In this document: positions 46,886-55,433 of the stretch, in pieces
Position numbering within the stretch: position 1 is the stretch's first letter
Layout of the letters: the number at the start of each line of letters is the position of its first letter
Origin: Furfurilactobacillus milii
Lineage (GTDB): Bacteria > Bacillota > Bacilli > Lactobacillales > Lactobacillaceae
DNA: 64,000 bases
Assembly (NCBI RefSeq): GCF_009864005.1
Contig: NZ_WEZQ01000005.1
Coordinates: 60,308 to 124,307, forward strand
Reading direction: 5' to 3'
Translations under genes and position numbers: made by a program
The notes under the pieces: generated by a model
Databases searched by the model: none
The model's input: only the letters and a program-made list of their open reading frames with translations
Told to the model about the DNA's origin: nothing

Positions 46886-48811
46886 ATGCAAACAGCAAAA
46901 ACGTCGAGTCATCGGCGTTACATAACAGGTATAGATGGTTTGCGGACGCTTGCAGTATTAGGTGTGATCGCTTATCACCTGTTACCAGCGGCACTTCCGG
47001 GTGGTTTTCTGGGTGTGCCCATTTTCTTTGGGTTAACAGGTTACTTGGTAACTGATAGTTTTTTGAACTTGATTAATAAAGGTACTTCGCTAGCAGTTAA
47101 TCATTTTTACAAACGCCGAATTCAACGATTGTATCCAGCCTTGGTGGCAATGCTGGCATTGACCAGCACGTACATCACGTTGTTTGCCCGTAATCTACTG
47201 GTTGGACTGCGGGGAACGATTGTGACCAACTTGCTGTATGTTTACAACTGGTTCGAAATCAATCATGGCCAATCGTATTTCGATCGTTTCAACGGTGAGT
47301 CGCCCTTCACTCATTTGTGGACGTTGTCCATTGAGGGTCAGTTTTATCTCTTCTGGCCCTTTATTATTTGGGGACTGGTTAAACTGTTCAAACGTCGTTC
47401 ACGGGTGGCAGGTGCGTTAATGGTGGGAGCTGTTATATCGGCTCTTTTAATGGCAGTGCTTTTTAAAGACGCTAATCAGGTCAACCGGGTTTACTATGGC
47501 ACGGACACGCGAGCCTTTTCAATCCTGATGGGGGCTGCGTTGGCGGCAGTTTGGCCAGCTAATCACCTAAATGCAAATCTACATGCTGCTGGTCGACGAT
47601 TGTTAAACTGGGTCGGCGGCATTAGTCTGCTAGTCATGTTCATTCTGTACTGGGTGATGACCGGGACATCAACTTTCACATACCGTGGCGGGATGTTCTT
47701 GTTTTCCATTTTTGCGACTGCGATGATAGCCGTTATTGTTCATCCTGGCGCGAGTTGGAATAAATGGCTGACTAATCCTGTATTCAATTGGGTTGGCAAG
47801 CGCAGTTACGGCATATATCTGTATCAGTTTCCAGTCATGATTTTTTATGAGCAGCGAGTTGTCAACATTGCCCAACATACCGTGCTCAATGCGCTGGCTG
47901 AATTGGTATTGATTTTACTGTTAGCTGAGTTATCCTATCGATTTATTGAACAGCCAATCGCTCATGGACGTTTGACATCCTGGTGGGCGACTGTCAGAGC
48001 GCCGACAACTTGGCGGCAATATCCACGTGAAGTGATTACGAGCACGGTGCTTGTTCTCGCGTCACTGATAACTATGGTTGGGTATGCTCAAGCAACACCT
48101 CGCAAGAAGCCACCCGTTGATGCGGTAACTAAACACATCAAAGCGGCTGGAAAACAGACGGATAAAAAGAATCGTGAAGTGGCTGCGCAAAAAGGAGCAT
48201 TTGATGCTTCTGAAAAAGCCACGGCACAAACGAACCAAAAGGCTAATAAGCAATTATCTGCTCAGCAAAAGAAGCTCGCCAAAGCTTTTGATCTTCAGCC
48301 AGCGACAATGTTATCAGCACAGCACATTTCGCTAACGGCGGTGGGTGACTCGGTGTTAGTGGATAATGCGGATAGCTTGCAACAAGTGTTTGGACACGCT
48401 TATGTCGACGCTAAGGTGGGCCGTCAAGTTTGGGAAGCACCGTCAGTGATTCAATCACTAAAAAAACGCCATTTACTGGCATCGACGGTTTTAATTAACC
48501 TGGGGACAAATTCGCCATTAACACAAACGCAAATTGACGCAGTGTTGAAAGCGGTTGGTCCAAAACGGAAAGTCTTTTGGGTCAACACAATGGTACCGAC
48601 GAAAACGTGGCAAAATCAGGTTAACGATTTAATTGCGCTCAATGCCAAACGGTCCAAGCAGGTTTATCTTGTTGATTGGTATGGTGCGAGTCACGATCAA
48701 CCAAGTTGGTTTGGTCCGGATCATGTGCATCCCAACCCACAGGGGAGCGTCGCCTATACCCGGTTGGTGACAAATACTGTGGTTCAGAAAAGTATTTCGC
48801 CAAAAAAATAA
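46886..48811 (+). CDS. Peptidoglycan O-acetyltransferase OatA-like protein
   Basis: A 641-residue two-domain protein. An N-terminal acyltransferase-3 membrane domain (about 1-385, ten or so membrane segments, GIDGLRTLAVLGVIAYHL and SIEGQFYLFWP) is followed by a charged linker and an extracellular SGNH hydrolase-like domain (about 480-641) with the catalytic serine in VGDSV, GTN in NLGTNSP and Asp/His in GPDHVHPN. The domain order matches OatA, which O-acetylates muramic acid and confers lysozyme resistance; which sugar is modified is not certain. Preceded by AGGGG. Confidence 0.9.
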   Translation: MQTAKTSSHRRYITGIDGLRTLAVLGVIAYHLLPAALPGGFLGVPIFFGLTGYLVTDSFLNLINKGTSLAVNHFYKRRIQRLYPALVAMLALTSTYITLFARNLLVGLRGTIVTNLLYVYNWFEINHGQSYFDRFNGESPFTHLWTLSIEGQFYLFWPFIIWGLVKLFKRRSRVAGALMVGAVISALLMAVLFKDANQVNRVYYGTDTRAFSILMGAALAAVWPANHLNANLHAAGRRLLNWVGGISLLVMFILYWVMTGTSTFTYRGGMFLFSIFATAMIAVIVHPGASWNKWLTNPVFNWVGKRSYGIYLYQFPVMIFYEQRVVNIAQHTVLNALAELVLILLLAELSYRFIEQPIAHGRLTSWWATVRAPTTWRQYPREVITSTVLVLASLITMVGYAQATPRKKPPVDAVTKHIKAAGKQTDKKNREVAAQKGAFDASEKATAQTNQKANKQLSAQQKKLAKAFDLQPATMLSAQHISLTAVGDSVLVDNADSLQQVFGHAYVDAKVGRQVWEAPSVIQSLKKRHLLASTVLINLGTNSPLTQTQIDAVLKAVGPKRKVFWVNTMVPTKTWQNQVNDLIALNAKRSKQVYLVDWYGASHDQPSWFGPDHVHPNPQGSVAYTRLVTNTVVQKSISPKK

Positions 48812-48832
48812 GGCTCAACGTCAGCGTTGAAC
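48802..48832 (-). terminator. Terminator of the 100-residue ORF (minus strand)
   Basis: On the minus strand GGTTCAACG and CGTTGAGCC pair around CTGA and are followed by TTATTTTTTT; it overlaps the last codons of the acyltransferase gene. Confidence 0.8.
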
Positions 48833-48843
48833 CAAACTAGCTA

Positions 48844-49146
48844 TCACATAAACATAATTTTTTCGTCAACCAGACGATAACCAAATAGCTCACGGGTTGT
48901 CGGTGACGCAATTGCAGTTTGAACCGCAATTCGCCAACTGCCCGGGAGCTTTTGCGTTCTCGTCACGAATGCATCTAGTGTTAATGGTCGACCAGCTTGG
49001 GTTAAGTCCAGGTCCAGTACTAATCGACGATCTGTCGGAGACTTGGTTAAGCCCACTACTGGCTGTGGCTTGTCATCAACAGCAACAAATAAGGGTCGCT
49101 GCATGTCGTAATCAGCGGTGGAAAATTTAAAATCGACTAAGCGCAT
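48844..49146 (-). CDS. Hypothetical protein, 100 residues
   Basis: A small protein, predicted mostly beta and soluble, that I do not recognise. It has no cysteines, no signal and no membrane segment. ATG 49146 is about 11 bases after GAAAGGA, a long spacing. A terminator follows. It is transcribed opposite to its neighbours. Function unknown. Confidence 0.65.
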   Translation of the reverse strand: MRLVDFKFSTADYDMQRPLFVAVDDKPQPVVGLTKSPTDRRLVLDLDLTQAGRPLTLDAFVTRTQKLPGSWRIAVQTAIASPTTRELFGYRLVDEKIMFM

Positions 49147-49376
49147 CGGTTTGGTGGTCCTTTCTGACTATTTATTAACAGTCATTTTATTACAGTTCAG
49201 CTTACCATAGTGGCGGTTGGTGACGATTGTTTTTTGGCTTCAAATTCAGTAGAATTGAATGCGAACTGAATGTTGACCACGGTGTCATCGTTCTTATTTA
49301 GGAAATCATAAAAATGCGTGAATTCATTAATAGTACAGTAAATACTTTTATATAGGGATTAGGTAGAAGAATAGTT

Positions 49377-50306
49377 ATGGAGATTGAATTTTTAGGTACT
49401 GGTGCCGGTTCACCGGCTAAAGCGCGTAACGTGTCGAGCCTTGCACTTCGCTTGTTGGATGAGCGCAATGCAGTTTGGCTATTTGATTGTGGTGAAGGTA
49501 CGCAACATCAAATTTTAAATACAACGTTGAAACCGCGCAAAATTGAAAAGATTTTTATTACGCATCTACACGGTGATCATTTATTTGGATTGCCAGGTTT
49601 GCTGAGTTCACGTTCGTTTCAGGGTGGCAATGAGCCACTGACGATTTACGGACCCAGAGGGATTAAGGAATACGTTCAAACAAGTTTACGGTTGTCCGAG
49701 TCTGCGTTGACGTATCCTTTAAAGTTTGTGGAACTCAGCGGGGATGGCGTTATTTTTGACGATGCGACCTTCACGGTTTCATGCAAACGGTTAGATCACA
49801 AAATTGTGAGTTTTGGCTACCGAATTGTTGAAAAGGATCATCAAGGCGAGCTGCTCGTGGATAAGTTAGCGGCGGCCAAGGTGCCATCCGGACAAGTTTA
49901 TGGTCAGTTGAAGGCCGGCAAAACTGTCTCCTTACCAGATGGGCGAACACTCAATGGTAAGGACTTCATTGGACCCTCACAAAAGGGACGGATTGTGACG
50001 ATTTTGGGTGATACGCGTAAGACGCGGCGGGCGACAGAATTGGCGCAGGATGCAGATGTGCTGGTTCATGAAAGTACGTTTGCAGCAAACGAAAGTAAAC
50101 TGGCACGTAACTATTATCATTCAACTAGCGAACAGGCTGCTCAGGTGGCTCATGATGCTCACGTAGGCCGATTACTGATGAATCACATTTCGGCGCGTTA
50201 TAATGGACGTGGTGCTAAAGAATTAGAGCGTCAGGCTCGCGCAACGTTTGCCAATTCAAAGGTTGTTCGGGACTTTGACGTCATTGATATTCCGTTTAAA
50301 AAATAA
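49377..50306 (+). CDS. rnz: Ribonuclease Z (tRNA 3' processing endonuclease)
   Basis: A 309-residue metallo-beta-lactamase nuclease. Zinc motif [12 protein letters not shown] and the AxHxxHxx-type C-terminal [10 protein letters not shown] are intact, as is the GDTR strand. Cuts tRNA precursors after the discriminator, needed for tRNAs not encoding CCA such as the tRNA-Ser at 55.2 kb. Ribosome site is weak (GTAGAAG). First of rnz-SDR-lapA-like cluster. Confidence 0.95.
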   Translation: MEIEFLGTGAGSPAKARNVSSLALRLLDERNAVWLFDCGEGTQHQILNTTLKPRKIEKIFITHLHGDHLFGLPGLLSSRSFQGGNEPLTIYGPRGIKEYVQTSLRLSESALTYPLKFVELSGDGVIFDDATFTVSCKRLDHKIVSFGYRIVEKDHQGELLVDKLAAAKVPSGQVYGQLKAGKTVSLPDGRTLNGKDFIGPSQKGRIVTILGDTRKTRRATELAQDADVLVHESTFAANESKLARNYYHSTSEQAAQVAHDAHVGRLLMNHISARYNGRGAKELERQARATFANSKVVRDFDVIDIPFKK

Positions 50307-50343
50307 ACCGTACAAATAGTTACGGCAGTTGAGGTGAGTGCTA

Positions 50344-51246
50344 ATGATGAACTTATCAAGTCGATTAAAAGAACTGCGTGATTTGAAGAATCGGATTGTT
50401 TTAATTACTGGCGCATCTTCCGGAATTGGTCAAGCAGCCGCTTTTGAAGTTGCTCGTCGCGGGGCAATTGTGGTTTTGGTTGCCCGTAATGAGTTGAAGT
50501 TAAATCAGGTTGCTCAACAGTGCATGTTGTATTCTGGCCGCCCAGCCTTTGCGTTTGCGCTAGATGTCGCTAATCCAGCGGCTATCGATAAAACCTTAAG
50601 TCAGGTCCGCCATGAAGTGGGTGCAGTAGACGTTGTCATTAATGCTGCCGGTTTTGGCGACATGGAGCCAGCAGTTGATACCGATCCTGAGATAACAGGC
50701 CGGATGTTTCGGGTTAACGTGCTTGGCCTGATTTACATTACGCGTCAGCTAGCCAGTGACATGATCGATAAACATTATGGCGCAATCATTAACATTGCTT
50801 CTGTGGCTGCAAAAATTCCGACTCCGAAGGCTGCGGTTTACACAGCAACAAAAACGGCGGTTGTCGGTTACAGTGATGTATTGCGGCAAGAGTTGCGGCC
50901 GTTTGGCATTCAGGTCACAACCGTCAATCCAGGTCCCGTTGCGACCAACTTCTTCAATATCGCAGATCAAGACGGCGATTACTTGTCAAAAGTTGCCAAC
51001 TTCACTGTGACGCCTCAACTGGTGGCTGAGCGACTGGTTGATACCATTGGTTATCATGTGCGCGAAATTACTGTACCACGTTATTTTGCCGCAGCATCAG
51101 TGGCCTATCATTTGTTCCCAACAGTTGGCGATTTTGTTATCGAGCAGCTATTTAAACCGCACGCACCTAAGCGCATGCAACTGAGTGCTGCAAGTGACGA
51201 ACCTTCAACTGATACTGAAACTGATCCGACGGAGGCACCAGAATGA
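50344..51246 (+). CDS. Short-chain dehydrogenase/oxidoreductase (YqjQ-like)
   Basis: A 300-residue SDR with TGASSGIG near residue 22, NAAG, the Ser in IASVAAK and the YTATK (YxxxK) active site; the C-terminus is longer than in classical SDRs and ends in an acidic tail. It lies directly after rnz as YqjQ does in Bacillus. The substrate is unknown. ATG 50344 follows GAGGTGA; the GTG at 50338 is too close and a second ATG at 50347 is possible. It overlaps the next gene by four bases. Confidence 0.87.
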   Translation: MMNLSSRLKELRDLKNRIVLITGASSGIGQAAAFEVARRGAIVVLVARNELKLNQVAQQCMLYSGRPAFAFALDVANPAAIDKTLSQVRHEVGAVDVVINAAGFGDMEPAVDTDPEITGRMFRVNVLGLIYITRQLASDMIDKHYGAIINIASVAAKIPTPKAAVYTATKTAVVGYSDVLRQELRPFGIQVTTVNPGPVATNFFNIADQDGDYLSKVANFTVTPQLVAERLVDTIGYHVREITVPRYFAAASVAYHLFPTVGDFVIEQLFKPHAPKRMQLSAASDEPSTDTETDPTEAPE

Positions 51247-51617
51247 AAAATCAATGGCGTTTAATTGCAGGGTTGATTCTAGTGCTAATTGTCGCAATTT
51301 TTGCCGTCATGAACGGAAATAGTGTACCCATTCATTTTGGTGTAGCCACGGTTAAGTGGCCGATGATTTTGATTCTAATTGTGTCATTGTTGCTTGGTGC
51401 TATTATTGCGTTGTTAGTGACGGCCGGAACGCATGCTAGCGACAAACGGAATGGTAAACGTTCTGACAGCGAAACAACTGCGGAAAATGATCAATTAAAG
51501 AAGCAAAATGAAGAATTAAAGAGTAAAAATGAACAGCTTAATGGGCTCTTAGATGATCGAGACAAGACCATTGAGCAGTTACAGCAGAAACTTAGTCAAC
51601 AAAACATTGAAAATTAG
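51243..51617 (+). CDS. LapA-domain (DUF1049) membrane protein
   Basis: A 124-residue protein with two membrane segments (about 7-24 and 36-60, with the N-x-x-V-P-I-H-F segment between typical of LapA domains), and a long cytoplasmic coiled coil (about 80-124, ENDQLKKQNEELKSKNEQLN). LapA/LapB-type proteins act in envelope assembly in Gram-negatives; function in lactobacilli is unclear. ATGA overlap with the SDR gene. Confidence 0.85.
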   Translation: MKNQWRLIAGLILVLIVAIFAVMNGNSVPIHFGVATVKWPMILILIVSLLLGAIIALLVTAGTHASDKRNGKRSDSETTAENDQLKKQNEELKSKNEQLNGLLDDRDKTIEQLQQKLSQQNIEN

Positions 51618-51656
51618 TTTCTGCAATGCGGGATGAAAAATCGTTAATGTGATTAA

Positions 51657-51700
51657 GGAAAGGTGTTTGTTTTCTGAATATAGGGAACAAACACCTTTCC
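51657..51700 (+). repeat. 15-bp perfect inverted repeat without a U tract
   Basis: GGAAAGGTGTTTGTT (51657-51671) pairs exactly with AACAAACACCTTTCC (51686-51700) around a 14-base loop. It is placed like a terminator but no T run follows on either side. Confidence 0.75.
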
Positions 51701-51741
51701 AGTTGTGGATTTATTTAGACGTTAGGTGAGGAGGAAAGACT

Positions 51742-54066
51742 GTGCTAGAGTCCAAGTACGATTGGCAACAGGCGCCACAGGTGGCAGACGAAAAGGTCGC
51801 GACATTCGCTCACGACCTTGATGTTTCGCCCTTTATGGCACGATTGTTGTTAGCACGAAAGTTAGACACTGCCGATAAGGTCAACGAGTGGCTGAAACCG
51901 ACTATTGATGTACTGCATGATCCACACGAAATGTTTGATATCGAAAAAGGTGTTGCCCGGATTCAGGCAGCTGTGGAGGCTGGCGACCAGATTACGGTAT
52001 ATGGAGATTACGACGCAGACGGTTTGACCAGTACGTCGTTGATGTACGAGGCCCTTGATCAGCTTGGTGCTAACGTGAACACATACATTCCTAACCGTTT
52101 TACGGATGGCTACGGCCCAAACGTAGCAGCCTTTAATCGACTAATCGATGCTGGCACACAGTTGTTTGTAACGGTAGACAATGGGGTGGCTGGTAATGAG
52201 GCAATCGATGCTGCTGCTAAACGAGGCGTTGACGTCGTCGTTACTGACCATCATGAACTGCCGGAACAATTACCTAATGCCGCTGCCATTATTCATCCTC
52301 GTCATCCACAAGGACATTATCCGTTTGGCGGATTATCTGGTGTTGGGGTGGCCTTTAAAGTGGCCCAGGTGCTGTTAGATGCGACTGCCGATGAGTTAAG
52401 TGATGAGTTAGATTTGGTTGCTATCGGCGAAATTGCGGACTTAGTGCCACTAAATGACGAAAATCATGCGCTCGTTAAATTTGGACTACAGGTAATTGCT
52501 AATACGCAGCGGCCAGGCTTGATTGCGTTGATGAAGGCTGCAGGTATTGACGGGCAGACCATCAATGAAGAGCACGTCGGCTTTGGCATTGCGCCGCGTT
52601 TAAACGCACTGGGCAGACTTGGGGATGCCAATCCAGCGGTCGAGTTGCTAACTACGTTTGATGACGCACGTGCTGAAGAGTTGGCTTCGGAAATTAATGC
52701 CCAAAATGAGAAGCGACAACAGCTGGTTAAGGACATCAGCGGTGATGCCTTGGCACAGGCGCAGACACCGGAAAATCAGGCTCGCAAAACGCTCATTATT
52801 CACGGCAAGGGATGGCATGAAGGCGTATTAGGAATTGTTGCTAGCAAAATAGTAGAGGCAACGCACAAACCAACACTAGTCATGAGCGAAGATTCAGAAA
52901 AAGGCACGTTAAAGGGCTCCGGTCGCTCGATTGCAGGTTATGATTTGTTTAACGCCATCAATCCTGTTCGTGACCAAATGGTGGCGTTTGGCGGTCATGC
53001 GATGGCGTGTGGCTTGACATGTCCGATAGATCAGCTCGATACTTTAGCCGCTGCTCTGGAACAGGCCTGTGTTGACCAATCGGTTGATTTGACAGCCAAG
53101 CCAGCGTTGCCTGTTGCTGGGCTGGTTCCACTCGCAGACGTTAATGCAGCTGATTACGCTGCGGTTCAAGAACTTGGTCCGTTTGGAACGGATAATCCGC
53201 AACCTGTGTTTGCTTTTAAACCAACTTCGGTAGACAATGTCCGGACGATGGGGGCGGCTAAGAACCATCTCAAATTCCAGATGTCAGATGAGGCTGGGCA
53301 TCAAGTCGCGGCCATTGCTTTTGGGCGCGGCCATCAGAGCGAACAAGTCACTGCTAACCCTGAAAATGTGAGTGTCGTAGGTACGTTGTCAGCCAATACC
53401 TGGCAGGGAAAAACAACCTATCAGGTAATGGTAAAAGACTTTTCGGTGACTGGCATTACTGTTGTTGATAGTCGAACGAATCATCTCGCCAAATCATTGT
53501 TTGAACGGCCAGACACGTATTTATTTTTTCACAAGAAGTTGGCTGATCAATTGCAAGGCTATTTGCCAGAAGGAGCACAGTCTTTGTGTGTTGGCCGCGA
53601 TGAACTGCCTTCAAGCTGTGATCACTTGGTTATTGTCGATTGTCCGGATGATCTGAATGATTTAAAGCAAGTTCTGAGTCAAATCAAAACGGATGAATTA
53701 ACGACCTACTTTTATGAACACGATTCAGCGTATTTAGATGGTATGCCAAGTCGTGCAGAATATGGCAAACTGTTTAAGTTCGTTGCGAGTCATCAGAATG
53801 TTGATATTGCTCATCAGTTGCCAACGTTGGCAAAGTATCTCCAAATTGATGACGCTAAATTGATTTTTATGATACAGCTGTTTTTTGAGGTGGGATTTGT
53901 TAAAATAGACTCTGGCGTTATGAACGGGGTGAGTGAACCACCGCACGTAAATCTTACTGATGCGGTAGCTTACCGACAACGTTTGACACGCATTGATACT
54001 GAAGAAAAATTACTTTATTCTAAGGCACCTCAACTGAAGGCTTGGTTGATGGGCGCCATGAGCTAA
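51742..54066 (+). CDS. recJ: Single-stranded-DNA exonuclease RecJ
   Basis: A 774-residue 5'-3' exonuclease. DHH domain motifs YGDYDADG, DNG and TDHHELP are intact, then DHHA1 (GGHAMACGL) and an OB-fold (about 450-570). The C-terminal 200 residues form the extra domain usual in Firmicutes RecJ. Acts in recombination and repair. GTG start, seven bases after GAGGAGG. Followed by apt, 20 bases later. Confidence 0.95.
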   Translation: MLESKYDWQQAPQVADEKVATFAHDLDVSPFMARLLLARKLDTADKVNEWLKPTIDVLHDPHEMFDIEKGVARIQAAVEAGDQITVYGDYDADGLTSTSLMYEALDQLGANVNTYIPNRFTDGYGPNVAAFNRLIDAGTQLFVTVDNGVAGNEAIDAAAKRGVDVVVTDHHELPEQLPNAAAIIHPRHPQGHYPFGGLSGVGVAFKVAQVLLDATADELSDELDLVAIGEIADLVPLNDENHALVKFGLQVIANTQRPGLIALMKAAGIDGQTINEEHVGFGIAPRLNALGRLGDANPAVELLTTFDDARAEELASEINAQNEKRQQLVKDISGDALAQAQTPENQARKTLIIHGKGWHEGVLGIVASKIVEATHKPTLVMSEDSEKGTLKGSGRSIAGYDLFNAINPVRDQMVAFGGHAMACGLTCPIDQLDTLAAALEQACVDQSVDLTAKPALPVAGLVPLADVNAADYAAVQELGPFGTDNPQPVFAFKPTSVDNVRTMGAAKNHLKFQMSDEAGHQVAAIAFGRGHQSEQVTANPENVSVVGTLSANTWQGKTTYQVMVKDFSVTGITVVDSRTNHLAKSLFERPDTYLFFHKKLADQLQGYLPEGAQSLCVGRDELPSSCDHLVIVDCPDDLNDLKQVLSQIKTDELTTYFYEHDSAYLDGMPSRAEYGKLFKFVASHQNVDIAHQLPTLAKYLQIDDAKLIFMIQLFFEVGFVKIDSGVMNGVSEPPHVNLTDAVAYRQRLTRIDTEEKLLYSKAPQLKAWLMGAMS

Positions 54067-54086
54067 GCTTAAAGGAGCTGTAAAAA

Positions 54087-54605
54087 TTGGCTTTAGACTT
54101 AACAAAATACATTGCAACGGTGCCAGATTATCCCGAAAAGGGCATCATGTTTCGTGATATTTCACCGTTGATGGGTGACGGCGCTGCATATCACCAAGCG
54201 ACCGATACCATTGTAAATTATGCGCGCGACAAGCAGGTTGATATGGTCGTTGGTCCAGAATCTCGTGGTTTTATCGTTGGCTGTCCAGTGGCTTATGAAT
54301 TAGGCATTGGCTTTGCGCCAGCACGCAAGAAGGGCAAGTTGCCACGTAAAACAATCAAAGCGGACTATGCTTTGGAATATGGCACTGCTTCGTTGTACAT
54401 GCATGAAGATGCGATTAAGCCAGGACAACGGGTATTAGTTACGGATGATATTCTGGCAACCGGTGGTACGATTGAAGCAACAATTAAGCTTGTTGAACAG
54501 CTTGGTGGCGTGGTTGTTGGTTGTGCGTTCTTACTTCAATTGAAGGATTTGCATGGCTTAGACAAACTAAAAGATTACGATACATTAGTCTTAATGGACT
54601 ATTAA
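54087..54605 (+). CDS. apt: Adenine phosphoribosyltransferase
   Basis: A 172-residue type I phosphoribosyltransferase with the PRPP-binding motif [13 protein letters not shown] and GPESRGFI. It salvages adenine to AMP. TTG start, AAAGGAG eight bases upstream. It follows recJ as in Bacillus and has a terminator behind it. Confidence 0.96.
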   Translation: MALDLTKYIATVPDYPEKGIMFRDISPLMGDGAAYHQATDTIVNYARDKQVDMVVGPESRGFIVGCPVAYELGIGFAPARKKGKLPRKTIKADYALEYGTASLYMHEDAIKPGQRVLVTDDILATGGTIEATIKLVEQLGGVVVGCAFLLQLKDLHGLDKLKDYDTLVLMDY

Positions 54606-54612
54606 ATCGCTT

Positions 54613-54644
54613 GGTGTGACGGGATTTTTTCGTCACGCCTTTTT
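54613..54644 (+). terminator. Terminator of recJ-apt
   Basis: GGTGTGACG (54613-54621) pairs with CGTCACGCC (54631-54639), followed by TTTTT. Confidence 0.88.
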
Positions 54645-54701
54645 AGTTTCTAAAATTATCAGGACAGCATAATAATTTTTTTGATATTTAAGTTGTCGTA
54701 T

Positions 54702-54742
54702 AAAAACGCCGTAAATGAACATTGCTGCTCATCTACGGCGTT
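54702..54742 (-). terminator. Terminator of rpmF and the 35-residue ORF
   Basis: On the minus strand AACGCCGTAGATGA pairs with TCATTTACGGCGTT, with one G-T pair, and runs into TTTTTATA. Confidence 0.88.
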
Positions 54743-54747
54743 ATCAA

Positions 54748-54855
54748 TTACTTATTATTTTTCTTAAGACTATGAAGAATTTGGAGAGCTTTCTTACGTG
54801 TCTTGATGTTGGGACTTCTTAGGTTTCGGATCGCAGTACTTTGATCTATTTTCAT
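54748..54855 (-). CDS. 35-residue basic protein encoded behind rpmF
   Basis: A tiny ORF. ATG 54855 immediately follows the rpmF stop (TAAATG), and AAGAGG inside the end of rpmF lies seven bases upstream, so translation is coupled. The protein is basic with two short helices (S-T-A-I-R-N-L, and T-R-K-K-A-L-Q-I-L-H-S-L-K-K). The S-P-N-I-K-T-R-K-K-A-L pattern reminds me of very short Firmicutes proteins sometimes annotated as putative metal homeostasis protein, a recollection I cannot check here. Terminator six bases downstream. Confidence 0.7.
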   Translation of the reverse strand: MKIDQSTAIRNLRSPNIKTRKKALQILHSLKKNNK

Positions 54856-55032
54856 TTAGTTTGCCTCTTTTATAATTTGTTTGCCGTTGTAAAAGCCATT
54901 GGAAGAAACATGATGGCTCATCACATATTCACCAGTTTGTGGATCATAGTGAATAGCTGGCGCTGTGATTTTATGCGTTGCACGGCGCTGGTTTCGCCGA
55001 GTTTTGGATGTTTTACGAGCCGGAGTGGCCAT
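54856..55032 (-). CDS. rpmF: 50S ribosomal protein L32, zinc-free (C-) form
   Basis: A 58-residue protein with the L32 start A-x-P-A-R-K-T-S-K-T-R. Standard L32 carries two Cys pairs that bind zinc; here the pair positions fall in DPQTGEY and SSNGFYNG, and the protein has no cysteine at all. Zinc-free ribosomal protein copies usually replace zinc-binding copies under zinc starvation. ATG 55032 follows GAAGG. A promoter lies upstream with a Zur-type palindrome just past its -10. Whether a zinc-binding L32 copy exists lies outside the window. Confidence 0.88.
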   Translation of the reverse strand: MATPARKTSKTRRNQRRATHKITAPAIHYDPQTGEYVMSHHVSSNGFYNGKQIIKEAN

Positions 55033-55063
55033 GAGCAAACCTTCTTTCATTTATAATTCGTGT

Positions 55064-55084
55064 AAACAGTAATGATTACTTTTT
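55064..55084 (-). promoter_or_regulatory. Zur-type operator over the rpmF transcription start
   Basis: A perfect GTAAT-G-ATTAC core (55069-55079) with flanking As and Ts matches the Bacillus Zur box consensus (AAATCGTAATNATTACGATTT, as I recall it) at 17 of 21 positions. It begins three bases past the -10, where bound repressor would block initiation. Confidence 0.65.
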
Positions 55085-55086
55085 AC

Positions 55087-55114
55087 AGTATAAACGAAAT
55101 ATGACATTCGTCAA
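55087..55114 (-). promoter_or_regulatory. Promoter of rpmF (minus strand)
   Basis: On the minus strand TTGACG (55114-55109), 16 bp, TATACT (55092-55087). Confidence 0.75.
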
Positions 55115-55218
55115 CCACTTTGTTTAGACTAATTTAAAAAGTGCTTATTTCAACTGATAAAAATTAGCACTACCGTTGTGTAGGGGCGTTTTTATGCTAT
55201 ACTATCTGAGTACCTCTT

Positions 55219-55307
55219 GGAGAGTTGGCAGAGTGGTAATGCAACGGACTCGAAATCCGTCGAACCCGTTTATAGCGGGCGCGCAGGTTCAAATCCTGTA
55301 CTCTCCT
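55219..55307 (+). tRNA. tRNA-Ser(CGA)
   Basis: A complete class II tRNA: acceptor GGAGAGT/ACTCTCC, D arm with GGTAATGC, anticodon stem ACGGA/TCCGT with loop CTCGAAA (anticodon CGA, reads UCG), long variable arm (ACCCG...CGGGC), and T arm CAGG TTCAAAT CCTG. The base after the acceptor stem is T and CCA is not encoded, so it needs RNase Z and CCA-adding enzyme. Confidence 0.95.
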
Positions 55308-55323
55308 TTATACCCTTGGCAGG

Positions 55324-55362
55324 AAAACACCACCCATTGACGTTTGATGAGTGGTGTTTTTT
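55324..55362 (+). terminator. Terminator of tRNA-Ser
   Basis: AAAACACCAC pairs with GTGGTGTTTT across a partly paired loop and ends in TTTTTT. Confidence 0.88.
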
Positions 55363-55433
55363 CTAAATTAAATTAATGCCTGGGCGTTTTTGGAAACAAC
55401 TGAAATTAATCTGCTAAAAAGGAGCTTGCTAAG

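Noticed and set aside
54841..55056. Plus-strand open frame opposite rpmF
   Set aside because: Antisense to a recognisable ribosomal protein; no ribosome site.
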